Part shown: positions 13,701 to 25,285 of the stretch, in pieces | Position numbering within the stretch: the first letter of the stretch is position 1 | Layout: each line of letters starts with the position of its first letter | Source: Tetmemena sp. SeJ-2015 | Lineage: Eukaryota > Ciliophora > Spirotrichea > Sporadotrichida > Oxytrichidae | Assembly: GCA_027382625.1 (NCBI GenBank) | Contig: JAJKFJ010022811.1 | Coordinates: 62,001-126,000, forward strand | Direction: 5' to 3' | Length of the DNA: 64,000 nt | Translations under genes and position numbers: made by a program | Notes under the pieces: model-generated | What the model saw: the letters and a program-made list of their open reading frames with translations, nothing else | What the model was told of the DNA's origin: nothing | The model's database searches: none

Positions 13701-13851
13701 AGTTACGAATGTCTAAGGGAGATTATGAACTGGAGAATTTCCAAGAGACTCTTCATTAATCACTATTGTGAAAATGATTCAAATTGAAAGTTAGAAGTAA
13801 AGTCTCTGAATATATATATGAGAATAGCTTATTCGCATCTGTCCTCTCCAT
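10703..13851 (-). CDS. PROPPIN (ATG18/WIPI-like) with long N-terminal extension
   Basis: The C-terminal half (about 10.7-12.3 kb) has the PROPPIN signature. In order: LNQDHLQFG with GFSIFET (blade 1), KGLCSFATFSADDY, LLAVNLQGIFLKTYSIS, the lipid-binding QFRRGANAL (F-R-R-G at about 11.57 kb) and GGASGTIHFFRL. These beta-propellers bind PI3P and PI(3,5)P2 through F/L-R-R-G and act in autophagy and endolysosome dynamics. The N-terminal half (12.75-13.85 kb) is Gln/Asn/Ser-rich with no recognised domain. The two halves join in frame (NLCRI to ANASIFNDTAQ) if a 290-bp AT-rich insert with pointer ATAG is removed; if that is wrong they are two genes. ATG 13851 (MERTDANKLFS), TGA 10703-10705. Two one-base homopolymer slips (a C run near 11.93 kb and a G run near 12.21 kb) break the frame. 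Confidence 0.75.
12462..12751 (-). other. probable IES in PROPPIN gene, pointer ATAG
   Basis: ATAG on the coding strand at plus positions 12748-12751 and 12458-12461. Excision is in frame. The insert is much more AT-rich than its flanks and lacks coding character. The pointer is only 4 bp, so chance is possible. Confidence 0.5.
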
Positions 13852-14003
13852 TGAATCACCTATCTACTTTATAAAAGCAATCTGATTTAATTTTTATTGT
13901 CAATTATTCACTTCCCTATTGACATGCTTGCTTATATTTCAAGAAAAGAACTAACTCTATATCTTAATACAATTATTTATTAGAAATTTAAAGTAGTATA
14001 GAT

Positions 14004-17000
14004 ATGAAATCTGGTCTTCGTTTGGTTGCTCTAACTATTCTGGGCACTGTTACTCTCGCACAAACATCATTAGATAGTTCATCTAACCATACCAGTTGCA
14101 AAACATTTGGATTGAAGATTGAAACTAATCTCACCTCAGATCATCATAACAAATTAACACTATAATTAATCATCAATTTAGTGGATTAAGACAACACTTA
14201 CAAGGTAAGAGAAAGTTATTGAAAACTGAAGAAAATGAAGATAGAAAGATTTTAAAATTATCATGTAGATGAGAGAAGATATGAAGCATCGAATAACACT
14301 CTTTTAAGCTTATAAGACATGACTTCTGAGCTAGATGATGATCAATTCATCTAAAAGTTTAATTTACATATATTTTTATTTATTTTTTCATTACCAAGAA
14401 CATTTATGACTTCTTCGACGTCTAATTATTCTCCACTATCTACGTTGGAAGTTAGTAGCAAGAGATGAGTGTGATTTTTGACACAGGCTCGGCTGTAAAC
14501 TATTGATCTATAATTAAACTCTCTATAGTGGATTTAGACGTTTATTTTTTTGGTCTTACTTACTTCATATTGAAATAGAGAGCAAGATTAAAATGAAACT
14601 ATGGTTACCTTTCTAAGTCTATCCTCAATCATAAATTACTCTCCTAGGTAAGATTGCTTTTCTTGCTTGGTTAGAGGAGGCTTGGCTCCAATATCTCTAG
14701 TCAACCAAGGATGCTTCAGTGCTTCAACTGCTGAATATAAAAAACAATTTATGCATAAACCCTAAATTAATATCTGTGGGATTATTCATGGGTGCAAAGC
14801 TTAGAAATGAAGTGTTTAGACTCTTCTGAGATATGTGAAGGAAATTTTAACTCCTTAAATGTCATAGACAATCAACATATCATATTATAGATTTATCTGT
14901 AAAATATGTCATTATCTTCTCCTTGATTTCATCAGTAGTGTCATCGCCTCTCGCGAATGGGTGCTTTCCAGTAAGAATAGTGTAGGTTATAATCCCTAAC
15001 GCCCAAATATCAGACATCTAAAACAGCTTTTCTAGAACTTATTCTTACCTTTCCATAGTTGAAGTTGTTGCTGACTTGCTCTGGTGGTTGATAGATTAGG
15101 GTGCCTATATTTCCATACTTCTTGAGGCTTTCCTTTTTGTTCGCAGTAGCTATGCCAAAGTCAATAATTTTACACTTGGTGAGATCGGTATAACTTGACA
15201 CCACAATATTAGGCGGCTTCAGATCTCTAAATTATTCTTACATGCAAAAATATTAAATGACTGAAATCTCTGTGTATTATATCCTTCTCCTGGTGTAAAT
15301 ATGCCACTCCTCGGAAAATTCCAGTCATGATTTGCGCGCACTCATCTTCAGTAAGAGGGTTTCCTGACTTTCTTCTTCTAGCCGCGAAGTCAGACAAATT
15401 CTCTTTAGTGAGCTTCATTCAAATTAAGAAGAGATGAAGAAAAATACAACATTTGTTTTTAGGCTTCATAGATATCATGATAAAGCTGTCGAAGTTAATG
15501 AGTCTATAGATTTTGATAATATTTTCGTTTTGAAGTTCTTTGAGAATATCATACTCGTCCTTCAGCATTTCAGCCTTTATATCCATTTTGTAGACTATTT
15601 TGAGGGCTACATTTTTATTGTACTAGAGATCTTTGGCTGATAGCACTACGCCGAATCCACCACTTCCCAAGACCTTATTTACTTTGAACATGGTGAGAAA
15701 CTTCTATCGCTCATAATATTCGAACATGTCCATTAAATCATCTAAGCAAAGTAAGAAAATTGACTACAATTGAACTATATCTAAGCTATTGATGCCCAAT
15801 TTCTGAACAGCCTTTTATTCAATTTATTTTTCCTTTCTAAGAGCTCGCCGCTTTTCGATGTCTGAATAGCCAGCTTCAGATACTTTATCTTCATCCGCTG
15901 CGTTTTCTCTCTTACTCTCTGCTTCTTTCTCATCTCCTGAAGAGTAGTTCATAGAAAATTTTGGGACTTGGCCGCTTATATTCAAATAATAGCATGTGTG
16001 TCCAAAAAATTCAGAATATTTGTTCCACTCGCATATGTATCAGACTTAAGCTGAATTGGTTGCTATTTCTAGGGTACTTATTCAGAGCGACTCAAGAGCG
16101 AGGATTCTAGATGCTGCCTGTGCTGAGGGGTGCCTTCAGCAAAGTTAGAATTGAGACTGTGACTCTGGTGCTGGTGGCTCTTAGAAATGGTTTACTGCTA
16201 AGAGGGCGATGCATTTTCTTTCTGCAGAGTATTTTGCTGCAGCTAATGATGCATTTTGATTTTGCAGAAGCAACTTAAATCAATTATTAAATTTCTTGGA
16301 ATTTTTATTACCTTCTGAGTGAGTAAATGAATATAACTTAAATCAAATAAAGAAAAATATGGGAAAATCTATTGCTAATTAATAAGATAATATAAAATTA
16401 TTTTGGCAATAATTAAAACGCAACACCATCGAGGTTCAAAGAAGAATTATTGGTAACATTATTTAACTCATAGAATTTTTCGATGTTCATTGCCAAAAAA
16501 GAAAAAAATATCGGCTTAAAATTAGTACAGTAAATCACAAAATGCGAAACCAAGATCAGTTTCTTTTGTAATAGCAAATATAAATATACCTTAACTTTCT
16601 CAATTGAATTAATTATATTGCTATCTTTCAAAGGGAATCTTTAAGAAAAAGAATTTTCACTCCATCAAGTCTAAGTCTTGATCTGACTATTCATTCTATT
16701 TATCTTACTCAATCTACTTATTTCTTTGCAATGATTTCAAAAGCTGTCTGTTCTCTTCCTGGAAAGCAGCCTTGATATCTTCCTATTTCATTAAGTTATT
16801 TATCTTTATAAAATCCTTACCTTTGAGATATTGACTATATCAGCTACATAGAATCTAAGTTTATTTTCTCCCTTAAATGTTTCTGCTTTGGCTTTAATGA
16901 GTACTCTGAAAGTTTTGAAGAATATGTTCTCGTTGGCCCAGCCTACAAAATCGCTCTCCTATCTAAACTTCTTTTTTATTTGAGTCACAAAAGTATTAGC

Positions 17001-20000
17001 ATCTATCCCATTCATCAAATACTCTGCCTGCTCCTTAGAGAACTTTAAAAGAATCTGCCCAGTGAAATCTTGAAAGAGGGCATGGATGAAATAGAAGTAT
17101 TGATGCTTGACAATACTGTTACAGGAGTAGCAAAAGAAACCGTTGATTTTATTTTCAGTCAGCTTTCTAGAGCAAATAGAACAGCCTAGGTAAGCTAATT
17201 ATTCAGAGCTGCTAACAAACTCTATCACGCTTCCCTAGAGACAGAAAATCTTTTGAGGACTTAAAGTTGTTTCTCTGCCCTGCTCAAAAGATCCATCTGA
17301 AGAGCAGCATAACTCCTCAAGCATTGATTTCACATACTATACCATAAATGAGATACTCTTAAGAACTTACAATTTGGTTTTAGTCTCGCATCTTCTCTAG
17401 TCCTAGGCCATTCTATTGAGGTGAGATCTTTGAAAACTACTCATTAGATTCAAGTTCAACAATCCTCTACTTAGACTTCGCTATGATGTTCAAGCTATCA
17501 AGGTTGACATAATTCTCAATGTGAGGCACAAGGTCTTTACTTGGATTTATGTATATCTTAGAATGCTCACTTCCACAGTTGATACTCTTGCCATTAAAGT
17601 TACTTATTCTGCCACCATTTATAGCAAGAATATCCCCAAAGCTGATATCAGCATCAGAATGATCACCCCAGAGATTTATCTGGATGATTCCATCGCTCGA
17701 ATCCTAAATCTCTAGCATGATTCTTCCTCTCACTAGCTTTTCACCATGCTTAATCTCTATATCCATTTTCCTGTTATCCCTGGTGATAACTACTCCAATT
17801 AAATCTATCTGCTTTAGCTCATGAATCGAGGAGATAATTTCAGCTATGGTAATGAAGTTAAACATTACTCTTTGGAAGCACTCTGACTAGTTGCTTGAAC
17901 GCTGACTTGATTCTTTCTTCACGCTTGTGTGCTCTTTAATAACTGAATAATCCTTAAAGATTATTCGATAGTCGTTATCGATTGAAGTAAACTTTTTGTT
18001 TGCTTAGGTGATTTGTGCTTTTGAGAAAGTGTAAATCTTATCCTCTTCAAGTTTGTTGATGAATATTCTTGCCATAAAAATCCAATCCATTATAAAAAGA
18101 AAGATTTTAGAAATTAATCTAGCAATAGATCGCAAGAATCTTTATAGAAGGTTCCTTCAATTTGAGACCCTTTCTTATCAACAAGCTCAATCTTGAACAT
18201 GAAGCCACTTGAGTATGTGATCTTCCTCCCTTTTTTGTAAATCTAAAGAAAAAATCTTATATCAGGATAAATATTACCCTTGCTTTGATGATCCAATCTT
18301 CTCCCGAAGCTAGATTTAAATCATCGATAGAGATAAACTTTTTCTTCAAATCTTTTGAGGAATCTCCTTTCTCCTCATTTTAAATCTCACTTGCTAAGAA
18401 CTTAACCTCTTCTTCAGATTTTAACATGATTGGAGATTGTTTCGAGAGATTATAATCTTATTATAGCTACTAGTTAGCATTAGTTGCTTATTTTTTGTAT
18501 AATCTTGGATTTCCGATCTACTCATCCATTGAGCAATCCAACATCTTAGGACACTGATTTAAGTAGATTATTCTATAAATGAAGTTTTGAACATCTATAT
18601 AAATTTAATATTACTTACTCTTTACCCTCAATGGATATTATTTTGAAGGAATTGATCTCTATGATAGAGTTCTTCTTTGAAATGGCAAGCTAATATGTTT
18701 CATTAAGAGTAAATTATTTAACTTACTATTGGTTCCATAACGTGCTTGTAAATCATAGCGGTAATATGATAACTCCCATCAGAAATTGAAATCCTATCAA
18801 GATTACGTTTATGATAGCACAAAAACTATATTCCAACAAATAATGGCTTCATACTTACTTGCACTTAATCTTTTTGCTTAGAGCTTCTTAACTCTCTTTT
18901 TATTCTTATGGTTTTTAGATTGGAGCAAGCTCACTAATGCTCAGTATTTGCACAATAAATTTATCTTAGCTTTTTTATTGCCTCGATTTCTCTGCTTCAC
19001 TCAAACTTTTTGAATTATTTTCAATGCTTTATTTTTACCTTAACATCTTTTAAATTGCATCTTATGTGAGCTGAATACGAGCCTTTTACTTGGAGCTCTG
19101 ATCATCAAATAAATAATGAAATTAGGTAAATTGTTTTTCTTCACTTCTATTTTTAAATAAAGAAGTGCAACTAAAAGGATAATAAATTTCATTTTACAGA
19201 AATCTATCTTTAGATTAAAAAGGATAAAGATAATTACAAATCATGGTTTTAATTTATAGCATTATATAATTTTTTAGACAATTTTAAAAATAGTTTTAAT
19301 TATAAACATGATCAGGCTTCTAAGATTAGGAACTTTCTTCTTTGAGTGAGAGCCCAAGGCCATCTAAGTTTACAATATCTTCTTGGCTTTCCATGAGATA
19401 CATAAAATATGAGATAGTATGGTTGGTGAAGTGCCTCTTTTTATATTTGAATTTAATTATACCATAGAATTATATTATAATTGATAATTGTTTAAATAGA
19501 AGTGTGTATTTTGTAATAAGGTTACTATTGAAATCTATAATTAGATACATTTCGAATTAACGTAATTCAATTTATTTATTGTGCTTGCATTCTACATATA
19601 CTGGGTTATAGAGATACCTAAAGAGGGCTTATTATTTTTCACCTTAGTTCCTCTCAAACAAAATATAATTTTATGGAATTTTTATTTAATTAAGATACTT
19701 CTACTATAACTTATTTAATTATTATTTGGATTATCAAACAAACTCTAAACAATAATTACTATTGGAATCAGACTCCCAAAAATTGTATAGTTTCGAAGTG
19801 TATTTTGGCAGTTAAAGTATGAAATCAAATTAATAATAAGTTCCATAGCAGCGCATAAATGCCTAAACTCCAATCGTCTGTGGTTAACTATCAACTCCAA
19901 CTCACTTACGAGAGTCAATAGCAAGCAGCAGATTTGGATAGCTCTAATATTAGGCTCTCTTATGAATCTCAAGCTTTTAATTACAAAAAGGCAAGCACTC

Positions 20001-23000
20001 CCATGATCAACTTAATTTCTGTGCCCGTTTCTGTGGACTAGTCTGTCACTGAGATGGACTGCATCAAACAGATTCAGTGCTCTCCTTATGACAGCACTCA
20101 CACTTTTCAAATACACAGTGATCAAATTAAAATGAAATGCTATTAAATCTCAATATATTTAAAGTATAATTTTATTAAAGAAAATTAATAAGAAAACATA
20201 GTCGATCTATAAATTAATTGCGTGTAATGGGTTTACACAAAGAAAATATTATTTATAGCCAGATTTTACTTTTAACTTTATTAAACATCCCCAATTTCTT
20301 GCTAAATTATACGATGAGAATTTATAATCATGCTAGCTTTAATATTGACCAAGTAGGTACATTTTCAAACACCAAGAGTGGCTTTTTATAAATACCAAAG
20401 CACACTCTCGAGGTTTTATAAAAGCAGCTGAGACCAGACGATACTACTTGCCCCTCAATTTTATTTGTAATTCCACCTGAGGAGATGGAGGCAATGAATC
20501 AAAATCAGAGTAGCAATCAAAATAACCATTTTATCGGCCTCGAAGAGAACCCATAAATTTTCCTATCTTCTGCTCGCAGATCCATCAAGAACACCATCCT
20601 CTCCTAGAATTCATATATCATTTAGCTTGCTCAAACTTAGAAGAAGCAGTCCTTCTATAATACATTCGACCAGAGGTTATCTCACTCTCATTCGCACTCA
20701 AAATATACAATGAAAAAAGCTTTAAGTAAGTTAACATATATTTAAATCTTTGACATGCTCAGCAAATCAAAGTCCTGCTAGATCTCCAACTTCCATGGGA
20801 GAGCATTTTTCTTCAGGCAGAAAGGAAATTCACAGTGAAAAGAAAATGAAACAAATGAAGGGAGTACCTTTCAAGCCCCTTTAAACTATTCAATTTACAT
20901 CTTGCGCTTAGAAGCATAACTCAACTCCAAGGCGCTCTAGGCTTTCTCTAAATGGCTATTAAGAAGCCTTTCTCAAGACAAATTCTAAGAAGAAGGTTTA
21001 AGAAATTAAATTGCTAAATTGTAGATTTGACTTTAACATTTTTAGGTTAAGAGCATTTAGTAAAACTCTATACATGCAGAAATTATAGAATAGGACTTTG
21101 AAGATAGCTTTGATAGAATTAACGACAGTAGTCGACTTGAAAAGGAAACCTTAAGCAATTTGCAGTTAACTCAGGATCAAATAACTAATGGGAGAAACTT
21201 AGATAGAAAGAGTACTATGAGCCTATACACAAGTCAGCATGAGTTCTATAAGTCAACTATTTCGCATACAACTGATAAAGAAGGCTCAAATTTAATGGGA
21301 CTCTATAAACAGTACACTTAAAACTATGGGAATCTTCCAAAGACGACTCAACTCAAATAATCTTCAACTTTTCTTACGAATATTAAGACCGCATGCTTCA
21401 ATAAGCAGTCTAAGACAAACAACTCTCGCTTTAATAAGTACAAAACCAAGCTTTAGCAAGGATGTACTGCTCATAGTTCTAAGCTGAGCATCAATAACTC
21501 GAGTAACTTCCATTCTAATGTCATTGGATCTGGCATAGGACACTACTAATCGTCTGCTCTGAGCTAAAACAAGAGTGGAACTGCTGTGCACAATACTTCA
21601 AAAAGAGACACTTACTTATTATGTTAATAAAATTTCTCTCCTTATCCATATTTCTATACTCTGTTGATTTAGACAGCTTTCTAGACCTGTAACTAACTGA
21701 ACTCACAAAGAGCAAAGCACTTAGAGTTGAGCTTAAGCAATAATCAACATCACTTAAGGAAAACCTAACTAGAAATCAGAAGTTTCTCAAGAAGCAAAAG
21801 CAACAAGCAACTGTGCTGCAGCAACAGACCTGCGATTTAGAATAAGCGAACTTAGCTCTAGATATAGAAAATCACACACTAAGGCTATAGATAGAGGAGT
21901 TGAAAGCCTTAAGGGACGAACACTAATTTGAGATGCTCAAAGATTAGCAGAAACTTATAGTTAAAAAAAGAGAACAAGTACAGATAATTTCGTAGACATA
22001 AAGCTATGGACAGAACTGTAAACTTTCTGAAAATAAAGAACTTAACGAACAGAAGGAGCACATCTAAAGCTTAGTTAACTAGATATACATAGCAGATAAA
22101 GAGCATCAAAGCATGGACGAAGAAGCGAAATAATTTAAACATAGAGAGCAAGTCGCACTCAAGTTGATAAAAAAGAAAGAGCTCCTCATTTAAAATGTAA
22201 TACAAGAGGAGGATAGCGATGAAGAGTAAACGTCTTAAAGAAAAGCTTCTATAAGGAAATAGAGAAAGTAGGAGCAGCAGAGGCCACGTAATTCAATCTC
22301 CAACGCTGAAAATTTCTTCCATAAGCTAAACCAAGGATCTGTACCAGTTAAAAATTCTAATATAGTGCAAAAGCGAAAGCTAACGTCGCCTAAATAATCC
22401 AATAAAGAAAATTCTTCAATCGAGCAAAGTCAAACTCTATTTTCCTAATTTAAATAATAGGAGAGTTCTTTAGTAAAATTTTGGAAGAAGAAAACAGATT
22501 CTTAAGCTTCAAGTGCAAACTCTAGTTATAGTTTAAGTTACTCTAGAACTATCTCTAACAGAGAGGAGTTTAGAAGACTCAATTTAAACCTTTGAAAATG
22601 AATTAGTTTTAATTAACTTGGCACATTTCAGCAGTTGTTTCTAAGGAATTAGAATTGAATTTAACGAGTAGATAGATTTATATAATTATATTTTATTCTA
22701 AAAAATGACAAACCTCATTACTGCTTATTGTTTATATGCGGAAGAATAGACTCAGACATTGAGTTAGGGTTCATAATTTATTGAGCTTGATATGTTTGTT
22801 TTGTTTGAGTCATTTATAAAGCTGACTATTTTTATGTCTCACTTTACCCTCTCATTCCTTTCAGTTCATTCACTGCTTTTGAAATGAAAGGATGAGAAAA
22901 TGCTTGCTCTGGTGTCATCCTGCTCTCGACTTTCCACTCGAGGCATCTCTAAATTAGATTAAAAGCAATTATAACTTACGTCTATAAAATCTACAAAGTC

Positions 23001-25285
23001 CTTGTCGGGGCAGTTCATGATCTATTGAAGGGGCTTAGTATTCGGCTGCCTAATTTTCCCTCTCGTATTCGGTACTAAAATAGGTTGATAGTCATCATCA
23101 TAAAACACTTTCCTTCTCGTCGATCTGGCGAGAACACTCCGTGGAGGGACGCCTTTCACTTCCATCATCATAGCCATGTGCTCTTTTTCATCTTCTCCGG
23201 GGAATAATGGATAGCCGACATACAACTCATATAAGATGCACCCATAGCTCCAAATATCGATTGCTGCTGTGTAAGGGATACCTAAAACAATTTCTGGAGC
23301 TCTGTAGAATCTAGATTGAATGTAGGTGTAAATTTTCTCGTTTTCAAAGCAGCCAGAACCGAAATCTATAATCTTAATTCCTGACTTATTAAGCTTCCTA
23401 AGCAAAATATTCTCAGGTTTCATATCACAGTGCACGATATTGTGCTCCTTCATAAAGAAGAGAGATATTAGAATCTGAATTGCAAACCTCTTGATGAGAT
23501 TTAAGGAGAATCCTTGGAAGTTGTTCATCTTAATGAACTCATATAAGTTTATACTTAGCATCTCAAAAGTGATGACTAGATGCTTTCTGAACACGAATTG
23601 ATCTAGCTTTCTTATGATATTCTTCTTATCCTCAGGGTCTGATTTGTTTAGGGATTCTATGAGCTTTGCCTCCACCAAACCTTGTTTATAGAGTCTCTTC
23701 TTGTTCTTTAAAATTTTCAAAGCTACGAACTCCTTCTATTTGTGATTAGATTGTATTACGGGATCAAATTTCGAATCCTTATAGTGGATTTGGGTTCAGT
23801 AATACCTTTGTAATGGATGCAACTCTGCGAATATGTTCAAATGGCAGAATTCATAGTCCCTTACCTATGATTAGGAGAATCCTGTGGTTGTCACTGTAAG
23901 CATACTATTCAATCTAATAACAATGACATTAGTATGGTACTGGCTAAGTAAACTTTGATATTAAAATTTAATCTATCGCATTCAATAAAAATATTTAAGA
24001 GGTACTCCTGTGAAAGATGAAATCTGTTTGGAGCTTGGAGGAACCTGTGCTTAACAAGTTAATTTCTTGCTAGTTGATTGTAAGACTTTTTCCTTATAAG
24101 ACTTTTAGATATGTCCTCCGCCCTCTCTGGATTGAGAGCAGATGGAATCCTAGGAATGTCTCCTACCTCTCAGAATACTAAGGCAGATTTGCTTGTTGAG
24201 GATCTATATGATCAAGACTCAATTGATGAGCAGGTTTTCTCACTTTACATTCAACCAGATTCAAAAGAGTCCTACATAACAATTGGCGGCTATGATCTAC
24301 TTCGCTTTGCACAGAATACAGAAGTATACTGGCACGATTTAACTAATATCAACTATTGGACTTTGAGCTTAACTCAAGTTTTATTTGGGGAATAGTCCAT
24401 AGATATCAGCGTTGATGAAGTGATTGTAGACTCCGGCACTTCATATCTTTTAATGCCTACAGGTAAGAAAATAGTACTTATTTCTCTTTAACTATCTATT
24501 AGAGGACTTCAAATAAATTGCAGCACTTGCTTCTGAAGGAAGAAAATGCGATTACAACTTCCTCTTTAATAACATGTACACTTGCAGCTGCACATCTGAA
24601 GATATGAATCAGTTCCCCGAATTTAAGATTCAGATCGATAACACTGAATACAAGATTACCTCAGAGAACTACATTCTCTAGTATGGCAACCAATGCGTCT
24701 TTAAAATTATGACCATGGACTTCCCTAAGAGCAGCAGATTCTGGATTTTAGGAATCAATTTCCTTCACAATTTCTATACTATCTTCGACTAAGAGAATAA
24801 GAGAATTGGGTTCTCGGTTTCTAAGGATTCTACAATTGAAAACTCTATCAGAATAGTCAGTGAAGAAGAAAGTGAAGACGATGACAGTTTCTTCTTCTTT
24901 AACTTAATTAGTCTCTAAAGCACCCAAAAGGCTTAAAACTTTGAAGTTGCTCATCAGAGGTTCTTCAAAATTGTAACTGTGCTTATTAATTTTTTTAACA
25001 TACTTTTTACTCTTTATATTGTTGCTAGTTAGCTTTGTTGTTATCTACCTAGTAGTGATTTTTGCTCTCTTTATGATGGGAAAGATTGGAGTAAAAAAGA
25101 ATAGCGCAAGCAGAGAGGCTTCAATCTAACTTCTCGGAAGTTTCTCAGAGAAAAAAGTTTTATCTACAAATACAAGCTCTTCTAAACTTAAGCAGGTCTT
25201 TTATGAGCCGATTCATAGATTCTATCAGAATAGATATGCCAAGTACTCCTCTCATCAAGTTGAGGCTAGTAGCAATTAATTCTGA
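14004..25285 (+). CDS. membrane-anchored aspartyl protease (pepsin family A1), split by 9.26 kb
   Basis: Segment 1 is 14004-14535 and segment 2 is 23780-25285. Segment 1 encodes a signal peptide (MKSGLRLVALTILGTVTLAQ), a propeptide and the N-lobe up to the first catalytic motif: NIYDFFDVQLFSTIYVGSQQ then FDTGSA. Segment 2 continues [47 protein letters not shown], the second catalytic [11 protein letters not shown] (about 24.43 kb), [17 protein letters not shown], and a C-terminal membrane helix ([19 protein letters not shown]) with a short tail. Both catalytic Asp are present, so the protein is predicted active and membrane anchored. A 12-bp repeat TATAGTGGATTT ends segment 1 and begins segment 2. 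The restored DNA has a 34-nt GT...AG intron exactly between DTGSA and WIWV. Segment 2 has at least one more short intron (about 24464-24520). The gap contains other genes. Confidence 0.85.
14600..16254 (-). CDS. Ser/Thr protein kinase with disordered N-terminus
   Basis: ATG 16254. The N-terminal about 150 residues are Gln/Ser/His-rich (MHHQLQQNTLQKENASPSQQ), then a charged linker. The kinase domain has GSGGFGVV (Gly loop), VALKIVYK (VALK lysine), HRDLKPPN (catalytic loop), IDFGIA (DFG), YQPPEQVS (in place of APE) and SDIWALGIITYTILTGKHPF, ending with VEALKHPWLTRD. All catalytic residues are present. Four IESs with pointers AATAT, ATGAAGC, AGAGAT and ATGACAT were mapped, plus a 31-nt intron at 15018-15048. 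The third IES cuts inside the H-R-D triad. No in-frame TGA was found before the protease pointer at 14524-14535; the frame stays open to about 14346, antisense to the protease, so the 3' end given is approximate. Subfamily not assigned; CAMK/NEK-like features are possible. Confidence 0.8.
14859..14905 (-). other. IES in kinase gene, pointer ATGACAT
   Basis: Plus-strand ATGTCAT at 14859-14865 and 14906-14912. Excision joins IKEKIM to TFKELKFPSHISEESKHF in frame. Confidence 0.8.
15223..15265 (-). other. IES inside the kinase catalytic loop, pointer AGAGAT
   Basis: Plus-strand ATCTCT at 15223-15228 and 15266-15271. Excision turns HRDF... into HRDLKPPNIVVSS. The germline copy cannot encode the catalytic loop. 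Confidence 0.85.
15412..15462 (-). other. IES in kinase gene, pointer ATGAAGC
   Basis: Plus-strand GCTTCAT at 15412-15418 and 15463-15469. Excision joins FIMISMK to LTKENLSDFAARRRKSG and removes a TGA. Confidence 0.85.
15978..16015 (-). other. IES in kinase gene, pointer AATAT
   Basis: Plus-strand ATATT at 15978-15982 and 16016-16020. Excision joins ASGTNI to SGQVPKFSMNYSSG and removes a TGA. Confidence 0.75.
16657..19080 (-). CDS. RPA1: replication protein A large subunit
   Basis: All RPA1 modules can be read in order on the minus strand. OB-F: IVQILSISELAP, then LDRISISDGSYHITAMIYKH and NSIIEINSFKIISI (about 18.5-19.0 kb). DBD-A: FISIDDLNLASGEDWIIKAR, KIELVDKKGSQIEGTFYKDS, then IYTFSKAQITQANKKFTSID. 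DBD-B: LIGVVITRDN, GIIQINLWGDHSDADI, FGDILAINGGRISNFNGKSI. C-terminal DBD-C has a zinc ribbon C-x2-C...C-x2-C (LGCSICSRKLTENKINGFFC, YSC) near 17.1-17.2 kb. RPA1 binds single-stranded DNA in replication, repair and recombination. Several 30-50 nt GT...AG introns are visible (for example after ADIVNISK near 16.8 kb), and an IES with a short pointer lies near 18.06-18.11 kb. TGA 16657-16659; the exact start codon near 19.08 kb is uncertain. The whole gene sits inside the protease insert. Confidence 0.88.
19081..19821. other. AT-rich spacer within the protease insert
   Basis: Low-complexity AT-rich DNA between divergently oriented RPA1 (-) and the coiled-coil gene (+). No coding frame or repeat element was recognised. 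It probably holds promoters of both genes or germline-limited DNA. Confidence 0.45.
19822..22593 (+). CDS. Ser/Asn-rich protein with C-terminal coiled coil
   Basis: The N-terminal part is Ser/Gln-rich (MPKLQSSVVNYQLQLTYESQ; this ATG is at 19849, a possible earlier one near 19822). The middle is low complexity (STMSLYTSQHEFYKST and similar). From about 21.69 kb comes a continuous coiled coil with heptad-like Leu/Gln/Glu spacing (LTELTKSKALRVELKQQ, LQQQTCDLEQANLALDIE, TLRLQIEELKALRDEHQ). A basic Ser-rich tail ends at TGA 22591-22593. At least two IES or intron interruptions lie near 20.16-20.35 kb and 21.62-21.69 kb. No family recognised; composition suggests a cytoskeletal or basal-body scaffold, which is inference. 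It converges on the DYRK gene, 121 bp between stops. Confidence 0.65.

Larger units (their letters stand above)
14536..23791 (+). other. 9256-bp gene-containing insert in aspartyl protease, pointer TATAGTGGATTT
   Basis: Pointer copies are 14524-14535 and 23780-23791 (12 bp exact). The interval contains a whole protein kinase (-), whole RPA1 (-), a coiled-coil gene (+) and the 3' part of a DYRK kinase (-). It behaves as an IES for the protease but is full of MDSs of other genes. Confidence 0.85.
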
